Shown: positions 1-6,540 of the stretch, piece after piece
Position numbering within the stretch: position 1 is the stretch's first letter
Layout of the letters: every line of letters starts with the position of its first letter
DNA from: Bacteroidota bacterium
Lineage (GTDB): Bacteria; Bacteroidota; Ignavibacteria; Ignavibacteriales; Ignavibacteriaceae
DNA: 6,540 nt
Assembly (NCBI GenBank): GCA_021796135.1
Contig: JAJYOQ010000236.1
Coordinates: 1 to 6,540, forward strand
Direction: 5' to 3'
Notes under the pieces: model-generated
Database searches by the model: none
What the model was told of the DNA's origin: nothing
The model's input: only the letters and a program-made list of their open reading frames with translations
Position numbers and translations under genes: made by a program

Positions 1-14
1 AAAATATTTTTTTT

Positions 15-2210
15 TTATAATGTAATTTCACCTGTCATAGCAACACTATTCTCAGCAGGGTTACCGCTGACAGCTGATAATATAGCCATTGCCATAGTTA
101 TTCCTGCTGACGGTCCGTCTTTTGGGATTGCTCCTTCAGGAAGATGAATATGAATTTCTTTTCCTTTAAAAAAGTCAGGATCTAAACCGAATTGCTTTGC
201 TTTAGACCGTATACAGCTAAGTGCTGCCTGTGCAGATTCTTTCATAACATCACCGAGCTGACCGGTTAGAATTAATTTTTCGGAGCCGTTCATTATTGTG
301 ACATCAATTGTGAGTATTTCTCCGCCGACACTTGTCCATGCCAATCCTGTTACACTACCTATTTGACTTTCTAGATTATGCTTATGCATTCTAAAGCGAG
401 GGGTTTTTAAGTATTCTTCAACTTTTTTCTCGTCTACAATATAGCGGCTTTTATCAAAAGATTGACCGTTTGAAGATTCTTTGACAACAATGTCTTTTGC
501 TAGTTTTCTGCAGACTGAAGCTAATTCGCGTTCCAGATTCCTAACTCCTGCTTCACGTGTATATTCCGATATTATCTTTTTTATTGCAAGATCTGTAATC
601 TTTATGTTCTTATTTTCTAAACCGTGATTTTTAAGCTGCTTTGCAATAATATGACGCTTAGCAATTTCAATTTTATCATATTCCAGGTAACCCGGAAGTT
701 CAATGATTTCCATTCTGTCCTGCAGCGGTGCCGGAATGTTATATCTTACATTAGCTGTAGTAATAAACATTACCTGTGAAAGATCATAATCCACTTCAAG
801 ATAGTGGTCATTGAATGAATTATTTTGCTCAGGATCCAAGACTTCGAGCATAGCAGAGGAAGGGTCGCCTCTAAAGTCCATACTCATTTTATCAATTTCA
901 TCCATTAAAATAACCGGATTCATTGTCCCTGCTTTTTTCATAGACTGGATAATTTTACCGGGCATTGAACCGATATAAGTTCTTCTATGTCCTCTAATTT
1001 CAGCTTCGTCCCGAACTCCTCCTAAACTTATGCGGACAAAATTTCTTCCAAGCGCTCTTGCGATGGATTTCCCTAATGAAGTTTTGCCTACTCCCGGAGG
1101 TCCCACAAAACAGAGTATCTGACCTCGCATTTGCTTTACGAGATTTAAAACAGCGATATGCTCTATAATTCTTTCCTTGGGTTTTTCTAAGCCAAAATGA
1201 TCTTGATCTAAAATCTTTTGTACGTGATTAATTTTAAGATTGTCCTTTGTCCTTTTATTCCACGGAACATCAAGAAGCCAATCTAAATAATTCCTGATAA
1301 CAGTCGATTCGGGAGACATAGAAGGGGTTTTCTTAAGCTTATTTAATTCCTCAAGAGCTTTTTCTTCAGCTTCTTTAGTCATTTTTGCTTTTTTAATTTG
1401 ATCACGAATTTTTGTAAACTCCGGATTTGCATCGTCGTCTTCTCCTAATTCATCCTGAAGAATCTTTATCTGTTCCTGTATTATAAATTTACGCTGGGTC
1501 TTTGCAATATTTTCCTGAACTTTATTATCAATTTCTTTTTCAATTTTAAGTATATCAATTTCGGAGTTAAGTATTTTTATAACTTCCAGGAACTGTTCCT
1601 TAATAACAACTTTTTCCAAGATAGATTGCTTTACTTCAATTGACTGGTTAATATTTGCCGCTACATAAAAAAGTTTTCTATCCGGTTCGTCAATATTTTC
1701 GTATGCCCCAATAGCTTCATTCGGAATGTTTCTGCTGATCTTTACGTAATCTTTAAAAAGCTGAGACATTTGTCTGATCATAGCATTCATCTCATGGTCA
1801 TTCTCAACTTGAGGTACAATGACTTGTATTTTTCCTTCAAAGAATTCTTTTCTATCCGTAAATTCCAGGATTTTCCCCTGCAGTAAACCGTCAACAAGAA
1901 TTTTCATTAATCCGTTTGGCAATTTCAATATTTGTACAATTTTTGCAATAGTCCCTTCTCTGTATATATCATCTTTTTTGGGATCTTCAATATTAGGTTT
2001 GCGTTGCGTAGATAGGAAAATGTATTTAGTATTATCTAATGCGTAATTAGCAGCTTTTATTGATTGTTCACGTCCTACAAGTACAGGATAAATCATATAC
2101 GGGAATATCACTACATCCCGTAAAGGTAAAATAGGCAAAATTTCAGGCATATTATCGACTATAGACTCTTCGTGCTGGCTTTTAACTTCTAACTCTTTTA
2201 TTTCGGTCAA
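15..2210 (-). CDS. lon: ATP-dependent Lon protease, truncated before the catalytic lysine
   Basis: Lon is a cytoplasmic hexameric AAA+ serine protease that unfolds and degrades damaged and regulatory proteins. The 731 residues show an N-terminal substrate-binding LAN domain (from about residue 23, [12 protein letters not shown]), a helical/coiled-coil linker (about 190-300), and an AAA+ module with Walker A GPPGVGKT 370-377, Walker B VILMDEID 433-440, sensor-1 TTAN 484-487, arginine-finger region near R499 and sensor-2 GVRNLER 555-561. The peptidase domain begins near 615 and contains the nucleophile Ser701 in KDGPSAG. The frame stops right after the conserved MTGEITL (725-731). By alignment with E. 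coli Lon (Ser679/Lys722) the dyad lysine would fall near residue 744, so it and roughly 75-100 C-terminal residues are absent. The start is TTG: an in-frame TAA lies immediately upstream, and AAGGAG sits 6 nt before it. Met21 is an alternative start without a good SD. The family assignment is certain; whether the truncation is real or an edge artefact is not resolved. Confidence 0.95.
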   Translation of the reverse strand: MTEIKELEVKSQHEESIVDNMPEILPILPLRDVVIFPYMIYPVLVGREQSIKAANYALDNTKYIFLSTQRKPNIEDPKKDDIYREGTIAKIVQILKLPNGLMKILVDGLLQGKILEFTDRKEFFEGKIQVIVPQVENDHEMNAMIRQMSQLFKDYVKISRNIPNEAIGAYENIDEPDRKLFYVAANINQSIEVKQSILEKVVIKEQFLEVIKILNSEIDILKIEKEIDNKVQENIAKTQRKFIIQEQIKILQDELGEDDDANPEFTKIRDQIKKAKMTKEAEEKALEELNKLKKTPSMSPESTVIRNYLDWLLDVPWNKRTKDNLKINHVQKILDQDHFGLEKPKERIIEHIAVLNLVKQMRGQILCFVGPPGVGKTSLGKSIARALGRNFVRISLGGVRDEAEIRGHRRTYIGSMPGKIIQSMKKAGTMNPVILMDEIDKMSMDFRGDPSSAMLEVLDPEQNNSFNDHYLEVDYDLSQVMFITTANVRYNIPAPLQDRMEIIELPGYLEYDKIEIAKRHIIAKQLKNHGLENKNIKITDLAIKKIISEYTREAGVRNLERELASVCRKLAKDIVVKESSNGQSFDKSRYIVDEKKVEEYLKTPRFRMHKHNLESQIGSVTGLAWTSVGGEILTIDVTIMNGSEKLILTGQLGDVMKESAQAALSCIRSKAKQFGLDPDFFKGKEIHIHLPEGAIPKDGPSAGITMAMAILSAVSGNPAENSVAMTGEITL

Positions 2211-2216
2211 TTATTT

Positions 2217-2222
2217 CTCCTT
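2217..2222 (-). promoter_or_regulatory. Shine-Dalgarno site of lon
   Basis: Read on the minus strand this is AAGGAG, 6 nt upstream of the TTG codon at 2210-2208. It decides the start, because TTG is the first codon after an in-frame TAA and the next candidate (ATG, residue 21) lacks a comparable site. It is by far the strongest SD in the window; the plus-strand genes have weak or no SD. Confidence 0.8.
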
Positions 2223-2247
2223 AAAAACACTTTAAATTCAAACCTAA

Positions 2248-2276
2248 AATATACCAAAATTAGAATGTGCGTTCAA
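2248..2276 (-). promoter_or_regulatory. Probable sigma70-type promoter of lon
   Basis: On the minus strand, TTGAAC (2276-2271, 4/6 to TTGACA) is followed by a 17-nt spacer and TATATT (2253-2248, 5/6 to TATAAT). A transcript start near 2241 would give a leader of about 30 nt that contains the SD site. The -35 lies in TCTTGAAC, which also resembles the -35 half (CTTGAA) of a heat-shock sigma32 promoter, but no CCCCAT-like -10 follows, so a housekeeping promoter is the better reading. Called from sequence only. Confidence 0.6.
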
Positions 2277-2290
2277 GATTACTAAAATGT

Positions 2291-2306
2291 ATCTTAAATT
2301 TAAGAT
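2291..2306. promoter_or_regulatory. Perfect 16-bp palindrome, candidate operator
   Basis: ATCTTAAATTTAAGAT is identical to its reverse complement over all 16 bases. It lies in the divergent intergenic region, 14 bp upstream of the lon -35 hexamer and about 35 bp upstream of the candidate promoter of the rightward operon. A dimeric regulator bound here could affect both transcripts. The outer ATCTT/AAGAT arms include G/C bases, so this is a little more than an AT-run coincidence, but the region is very AT-rich and no known regulator motif is recognised. Confidence 0.35.
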
Positions 2307-2340
2307 GAAGTTAACAAATAATAATATTTAAATTTTAATA

Positions 2341-2371
2341 TTCGACTTTAATAAACTCATTTGTATATTTA
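2341..2371 (+). promoter_or_regulatory. Candidate promoter of the transglutaminase-SpoIID-glycosyltransferase operon
   Basis: TTCG (2341-2344), a 19-nt spacer and TATATTTA (2364-2371) resemble the Bacteroidota pattern TTTG-N19-TAnnTTTG. The same bases can be read as a sigma70 promoter TCGACT-N16-TATATT. A second exact TATAAT lies at 2373-2378 but has no matching -35. Either reading places the transcript start about 25-35 nt before the ATG at 2408. The high AT content makes chance matches common, so the call is moderate. Confidence 0.4.
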
Positions 2372-2407
2372 CTATAATTAATCCGTAAATAATTATTAAA
2401 ATACATA

Positions 2408-3832
2408 ATGAAAAAACTTTACTTTATAATTTTTTTAACTTTAGGTATAATATTGAATGCCCAAACAAAGTACCCTGAAATTAATAAGCAAATATCCGGG
2501 GGTAATTTTACCAAAGCAGAGCAAATGATTAAGAATATTCTCTCTTCTAAATCATTAAATCCGCTTGAGTCTTATGACCTTAACTTCCAGTTAGATAAGA
2601 TGAACAGAATACGTTTAGACTTTAATAAAACTGAAAAAGAAGTAAAAAGTGAGCTCCTTAAATACTTCCCTAAATTAGATAATAAGATGCTATTAGGATG
2701 GGAAAAGGATAAATCACTTGAAGTGAAAATGATTGACGGTAAAAAAATGTTTTTCCATAATGCCGTTCCGAACTTATTCAGGATAAATGCCGCAGCAAAA
2801 AATCAAAAAGAAAAGATAGACGGAATCCAGGCAGATCCGTTAAGCCAATTCCTGAAGACTCATTTGCCAAAATCCGTCAAAGAAAGTTTAGATAGCGGAA
2901 AAGATTTAGTGAATCCTGTTAAGATGAAGATAACTTATACTTTGACAGTTGATTCTAATGCTGTGCCGGACGGTGAAATTATCCGCTGCTGGCTGCCGTA
3001 TCCGCGTGAAGATTTTGCAAGGCAAACCGATGTAAAATTAATTTCGGTAAACTCTAAAGAGTTTATAATTTCAGATAATTCGCATCCTCAAAGAACTTTA
3101 TATCTTGAAAAGACTGCCCATAACGGTAAACCGACAGTATTTCAAATGCAATTGGAGTATAAATCTTATTCTGAATTTCATAATATCGATCCGCATAAAA
3201 TAAAACCTTATGATACTACATCTGAATTATATAAAAAATTTACTTCAGAAAGACCTCCGCACATTGTGTTTACTAATCAAATAAAAAAGTTATCTGAAAA
3301 AATTATTGGCGGTGAAACAAATCCCTGGGAGAAAATCAAAAAAATCTATACATGGATAAACAAAAATATTCCTTGGGCAAGTGCCAGAGAATATTCTACT
3401 ATAAATGATATTTCCTCATACTGTATTAATAATAGGCACGGCGACTGCGGAATTATGACGTTAACATTTATGACTATAGCCCGTTATAACGGCATTCCCT
3501 GCAGATGGCAGAGCGGCTGGATGATGCATCCCGGTCTTGTCAATCTGCATGATTGGTGCGAAATTTATCTTAATGGTTACGGTTGGGTTCCTCTTGATCA
3601 AAATTTCGGGATTCAGGATTCACAAAACCCCTTAGTTAAGTATTATTATATCGGAGGTATAGATTCTTATAGATTAATTGTAAACAGCGATTACGGGCAG
3701 CCGCTATTCCCGGATAAAATTTATCCACGCAGTGAAACAAATGACTTTCAAAGAGGAGAAGTTGAGTGGCGGGGCGGTAACTTATATTTTGATAAATGGG
3801 ACTATCACATGGATGTTGAATATGTTAAATAA
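2408..3832 (+). CDS. Exported transglutaminase-like (TGc fold) protein
   Basis: This 474-residue protein begins with a typical signal peptide (MKK, then a hydrophobic core, residues 4-16) with likely cleavage after Ala18 (LNA|QT). There is no lipobox, so it is probably periplasmic or secreted. Residues 20-165 are a mostly helical region I cannot assign. Residues about 172-255 look like the beta-sandwich (PDGEIIRCWLPYPRE) that precedes bacterial transglutaminase cores. The TGc core follows with a complete Cys-His-Asp triad: Cys347 in HGDCG, His381 in NLHDWCEIY and Asp397 in VPLDQNFG. In bacteria this fold more often acts as a peptidase or amidase than as a cross-linker; the substrate is unknown. 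The ATG has no SD but an A-rich upstream, common in Bacteroidota. The 3' end overlaps the next gene by 11 bp, and the gene heads the operon. Fold and triad are confident; the exact reaction is not. Confidence 0.88.
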   Translation: MKKLYFIIFLTLGIILNAQTKYPEINKQISGGNFTKAEQMIKNILSSKSLNPLESYDLNFQLDKMNRIRLDFNKTEKEVKSELLKYFPKLDNKMLLGWEKDKSLEVKMIDGKKMFFHNAVPNLFRINAAAKNQKEKIDGIQADPLSQFLKTHLPKSVKESLDSGKDLVNPVKMKITYTLTVDSNAVPDGEIIRCWLPYPREDFARQTDVKLISVNSKEFIISDNSHPQRTLYLEKTAHNGKPTVFQMQLEYKSYSEFHNIDPHKIKPYDTTSELYKKFTSERPPHIVFTNQIKKLSEKIIGGETNPWEKIKKIYTWINKNIPWASAREYSTINDISSYCINNRHGDCGIMTLTFMTIARYNGIPCRWQSGWMMHPGLVNLHDWCEIYLNGYGWVPLDQNFGIQDSQNPLVKYYYIGGIDSYRLIVNSDYGQPLFPDKIYPRSETNDFQRGEVEWRGGNLYFDKWDYHMDVEYVK

Positions 3833-5156
3833 AAAGGAACCTTTGATCAGCGTAGGAATAATGTCCGGCGAAAAAATATCTATTATTTTTGAAGGAGAAT
3901 TTTTTATTGATGGCAGTCAGCAAGCTATTAGCGGTCCATTTATTGCGGAATTAAAGGATGACATTATTTATTGCCATAGTGAAAATGCAAAATTTGAAAG
4001 CTCTAAAGAGATAATCTTTAAACCCGGCAATTCGGAAAATTCTTTTATATTAAAAGAAGTTACTATCGGCATTAAATTCCATTGGGAGCGTAAAGAAGAT
4101 GAAAAGTTTAAGGGTTCGCTAAAAATTATTAAAGATAAACAAAGCTTAATAGTAATCAATATATTATCGGTTGAAGATTATCTTGAAAGTGTTAATTCAT
4201 CTGAAATGAGTGCAAGAAGTTCAATCGATCTTCTTAAAGCCCACACAATTGTTACAAGAAGCTGGCTGCTTGCACAAATGGAAAAGTCCGATGAAAACAA
4301 AAATATCTATCCCCGTGAATCTACTCAAAATGAAATTATTAAATGGTATGATAAGGAGGATCATCAATACTTTGATGTTTGCGCTGATGATCATTGCCAG
4401 CGATATCAGGGAATTACCAAAATAACTACTGAGGTTGTCCGAAAAGCAGTCAATGATACATCAGGCATTATTTTAGAAAGTAACGGAAAGATTTGCGATG
4501 CACGTTTTTCTAAATCCTGCGGCGGTATTTCAGAATCTTTTGAAAATGTATGGGAACCTGTTAAGCATGATTATCTTTCATCAATAATCGATTATAGTTC
4601 TATACACGATAATTTTAACCTGGATTTTTCTATTGAATCCAACGCTGAGAAATGGATTAAAGGCAACCCGCCTGCTTTTTGTAATTCTAAGGATAAAAAA
4701 GTCCTTTCTCAAATTCTTCTGGATTATGATCAGGAAACAACGGATTTTTACCGCTGGAAAATAATTTATAGGCAAAATGAAATTTCCGAATTAATTAAGA
4801 AAAAAAGCGGAATTGATTTTGGGGATATTTTGGATCTTGTTCCGATTGAAAGAGGCGCTTCCGCCAGACTTATTAAGCTGAAAATTATCGGCTCCAAAAA
4901 AACTTTGATAATTGGCAAAGAACTTGAAATAAGACGTTTTCTTTCAGAAAGCCATCTTTATAGCTCAGCAATTATAATTGAGAAATCGGAAATTAAAGCA
5001 AATATTCCTCAAAAATTCTTAATCTATGGCGCCGGATGGGGACATGGTGTCGGGCTTTGTCAAATTGGCGCTGCAGTAATGGCTGAGAATGGATATAAGT
5101 ATGAAGAGATACTTCTTCATTATTTTAAAGGATCAAACCTTAAAAAAATTTATTAA
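3822..5156 (+). CDS. SpoIID/LytB-domain protein without a visible signal peptide
   Basis: Characterised SpoIID proteins are lytic transglycosylases that cut peptidoglycan strands lacking stem peptides. With the start at 3822 the protein has 444 residues. It shows the SpoIID core: VEDYLESVNSSEM with Glu128 at the position of the SpoIID catalytic Glu (xEMP motif), LKAHTIVTRSW (138-148), a cysteine/histidine cluster CADDHC (187-192) that resembles the SpoIID zinc site, a second pair in ICDARFSKSCGG (Cys225, Cys233), and the C-terminal GAGWGHGVGLCQIGA (403-417). The frame is open back to an ATG at 3732, but those 30 residues overlap the upstream gene. NKKEPLISVGIM looks like a normal family N terminus, so ATG 3822 is chosen. 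TTG 3843, with AAGGA 4 nt upstream, is an alternative. The 11-bp overlap suggests translational coupling. The protein begins directly with a beta-strand-like segment and has no export signal, unlike classical SpoIID, so its cellular location and substrate are open. Confidence 0.85.
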   Translation: MLNKKEPLISVGIMSGEKISIIFEGEFFIDGSQQAISGPFIAELKDDIIYCHSENAKFESSKEIIFKPGNSENSFILKEVTIGIKFHWERKEDEKFKGSLKIIKDKQSLIVINILSVEDYLESVNSSEMSARSSIDLLKAHTIVTRSWLLAQMEKSDENKNIYPRESTQNEIIKWYDKEDHQYFDVCADDHCQRYQGITKITTEVVRKAVNDTSGIILESNGKICDARFSKSCGGISESFENVWEPVKHDYLSSIIDYSSIHDNFNLDFSIESNAEKWIKGNPPAFCNSKDKKVLSQILLDYDQETTDFYRWKIIYRQNEISELIKKKSGIDFGDILDLVPIERGASARLIKLKIIGSKKTLIIGKELEIRRFLSESHLYSSAIIIEKSEIKANIPQKFLIYGAGWGHGVGLCQIGAAVMAENGYKYEEILLHYFKGSNLKKIY

Positions 5157-5178
5157 ACTAATTTAAGTGAATAATTTT

Positions 5179-6540
5179 ATGCATAAAAAAATAACAGCAT
5201 TTATTCCATTTAATGATAATGATTTTACTACCCATTTTGTCCGTGAACTTTCTGAAAATGAACTGGTAAATGAAATATTTTTATTGGCTAATTCTGATTG
5301 TAAAACCAAAATTAAAGGCGCTGAAATTCTACAAATAGATAACCTCTTTAGTTCTAAAACTCTTATTAATATTATCGAAAAAACAAAAACTGATTATTTT
5401 CTTTTTTTAACTCAGGATACTTTAATTGAGCTGGGACAGTATGCGCTTGAACGCTTTGTTTACCTAGCTGAAAATACTGATTCCGGTCTTATTTATTCGG
5501 ATTATACGGAAATACACGGCGAAGAAAAAAAGTCTCACAGCGTGATTGATTATCAATTGGGCAGTATAAGAGATGATTTTGATTTCGGACCATTGCTTTT
5601 CATAAATAAGAATAAAATTAAAAATTATGGAGAGAATAATAAATATAAATTTGCCGGACTATTTGATTTACGCCTTTCTTTATCAAGAAGCAGCAGAATA
5701 TTTAGAATCCCGGAATTTTTATATTCTACTATTGCAACTGATCAAAGAAAAAGCGGTGAAAAACTTTTTGATTATGTTAATCCGAAAAACAGGGAAGTTC
5801 AGATTGAAATGGAAATCGCAGCCACCGAACATCTAAAAAACATCGGTGCTTATTTAGCCCCTGAATTTGATCAAATATCATTTGACGAAAAATTTGTCTA
5901 TGAAGCTTCTGTAATAATTCCGGTAAAAAACCGGGCTAAAACTATAGGGGATGCGATTAAATCAGTATTAAATCAAAAAACTAATTTTAAGTTTAATCTT
6001 TTTGTTGTTGATAATTATTCTACGGACGGAACAACAGAAATAATTAAAAGCTTCGTTGATCTTGATGAAAGAATATTCCATATTATTCCTTTTCGAAAAG
6101 ATTTAGGTATCGGCGGATGCTGGAATGAAGCAGTAAACAGTGATGATTGCGGAAAGTTTTCAATTCAGCTTGATAGTGACGATATTTATCAGGATAGCAA
6201 TACTCTCCAAAGTATTGTCGATACGTTTCACAAAGAAAAATGTGCGATGGTTATAGGCAGTTATACTTTGACTGACTTTAATTTAAATGAACTACCTCCC
6301 GGGAAAATTGATCATAGTGAATGGACTGCCGACAATGGGAGTAATAATGCATTAAGAATCAACGGACTTGGCGCTCCCCGCGCATATTATACACCCGTTT
6401 TAAGGGAAATAAAAATCCCTAACGTAAGCTATGGTGAAGATTATGCCGCAGCATTAGCATTTTCCCGCAATTATAAAATCGGAAGAATTTATAACTCTAT
6501 ATATTTCTGCAGAAGGTGGGACGAAAACAGCGATTCTGCT
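5179..6540 (+). CDS. Family 2 glycosyltransferase with two GT-A-like domains, partial at 3' end
   Basis: The frame runs from ATG 5179 to the window edge (454 codons, no stop), so the C terminus is missing. Residues 1 to about 200 resemble a GT-A fold (ITAFIPFNDND start, TDYFLFLTQD at 71-80, GLIYSDY at 103-109), but the usual DxD is replaced by TQD, suggesting a degenerate or non-catalytic domain. From about 240 a canonical GT2 domain follows: SVIIPVKNR (244-252), VVDNYSTDGT (276-285), the metal/nucleotide-sugar motif LDSDD (331-335), GEDY (419-422) as the likely ED catalytic-base motif, and FCRRW (443-447) in the place of the (Q/R)xxRW-type motif. No membrane segment is visible, so it is probably cytoplasmic. 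The gene lies 22 bp after the SpoIID-like gene with no terminator between them, hence the same operon. The ATG has no clear SD. Donor and acceptor cannot be told from sequence. Confidence 0.85.
   Translation, partial: MHKKITAFIPFNDNDFTTHFVRELSENELVNEIFLLANSDCKTKIKGAEILQIDNLFSSKTLINIIEKTKTDYFLFLTQDTLIELGQYALERFVYLAENTDSGLIYSDYTEIHGEEKKSHSVIDYQLGSIRDDFDFGPLLFINKNKIKNYGENNKYKFAGLFDLRLSLSRSSRIFRIPEFLYSTIATDQRKSGEKLFDYVNPKNREVQIEMEIAATEHLKNIGAYLAPEFDQISFDEKFVYEASVIIPVKNRAKTIGDAIKSVLNQKTNFKFNLFVVDNYSTDGTTEIIKSFVDLDERIFHIIPFRKDLGIGGCWNEAVNSDDCGKFSIQLDSDDIYQDSNTLQSIVDTFHKEKCAMVIGSYTLTDFNLNELPPGKIDHSEWTADNGSNNALRINGLGAPRAYYTPVLREIKIPNVSYGEDYAAALAFSRNYKIGRIYNSIYFCRRWDENSDSA

Noticed and set aside
1..17. 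A group II intron, intein or IS end as the cause of the lon break
   Set aside because: The 14-17 bases beyond the break are only A and T and show no intron 5' consensus, intein start or terminal inverted repeat; they are too short to support any mobile element.
1819..2046. Plus-strand open frame of 75 codons
   Set aside because: It is antisense to the conserved LAN-domain part of lon and has no recognisable protein features; it is a shadow frame.
2211..2407. A riboswitch or small RNA in the divergent intergenic region
   Set aside because: The region is almost entirely A/T with short predicted leaders of about 30 nt, and shows no GC-rich conserved core or terminator hairpin.
3732..3821. 30-residue N-terminal extension of the SpoIID frame with a mildly hydrophobic stretch (GGAVTYILINGTITWMLN) that could be read as a signal peptide
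   Set aside because: It lies wholly inside the coding sequence of the transglutaminase gene in another frame, has no SD at 3732, contains charged residues before a weak, polar-interrupted core, and the protein has a family-like N terminus starting at 3822.
3968..4159. Minus-strand open frame of 63 codons
   Set aside because: It lies antisense within the SpoIID-like gene, whose reading frame is clearly conserved; no SD or domain.
4210..4425. Plus-strand open frame of 71 codons
   Set aside because: It is out of frame within the conserved core of the SpoIID-like gene.
4581..4775. Minus-strand open frame of 64 codons
   Set aside because: It is antisense within the SpoIID-like gene, with no supporting motif.
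5627..5836. Plus-strand open frame of 69 codons with a plausible GGAGA near its start
   Set aside because: It is out of frame inside the continuous 454-codon glycosyltransferase frame and its product has no recognisable domain.

Overview
This is an AT-rich window with Bacteroidota/Chlorobiota-type gene content. The low GC, the mostly SD-less starts, the '...LNAQ' signal-peptide end and the style of the SpoIID-like protein suggest an Ignavibacteria-like or related member of the phylum. That placement is inferred from style only; there is no rRNA or marker gene to confirm it.

Layout. Positions 15-2210 (minus strand) hold lon, the ATP-dependent Lon protease. It is read away from a 197-bp divergent intergenic region, and it ends abruptly at an AT-only stretch on the window edge, before its catalytic lysine. 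The intergenic region (2211-2407) holds a good sigma70-type lon promoter, a strong Shine-Dalgarno site in front of a TTG start, a perfect 16-bp palindrome, and a weaker promoter candidate for the rightward genes. From 2408 to the right edge, three plus-strand genes are packed together. The first is an exported transglutaminase-like cysteine protein (2408-3832). The second is a SpoIID/LytB-domain protein (best start 3822, overlapping the first by 11 bp, ending at 5156). The third is a glycosyltransferase with two GT-A-like domains, of which the first appears degenerate (5179 to beyond 6540, running off the window).

How they may work together. The overlap and the 22-bp gap indicate one operon. 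A SpoIID-type domain (a family whose characterised members cleave peptidoglycan glycan strands), a transglutaminase/protease-fold protein and a GT2 glycosyltransferase together suggest a role in envelope or glycan metabolism. However, the SpoIID-like protein has no visible export signal, so it may not act where classical SpoIID acts. The divergent lon gene is probably an unrelated housekeeping neighbour. I found no RNA genes, CRISPR arrays, insertion sequences or convincing terminators. The most unusual points are the exact place where lon breaks off, the apparently cytoplasmic SpoIID-like protein, and its coupling to the transglutaminase and the two-domain glycosyltransferase.
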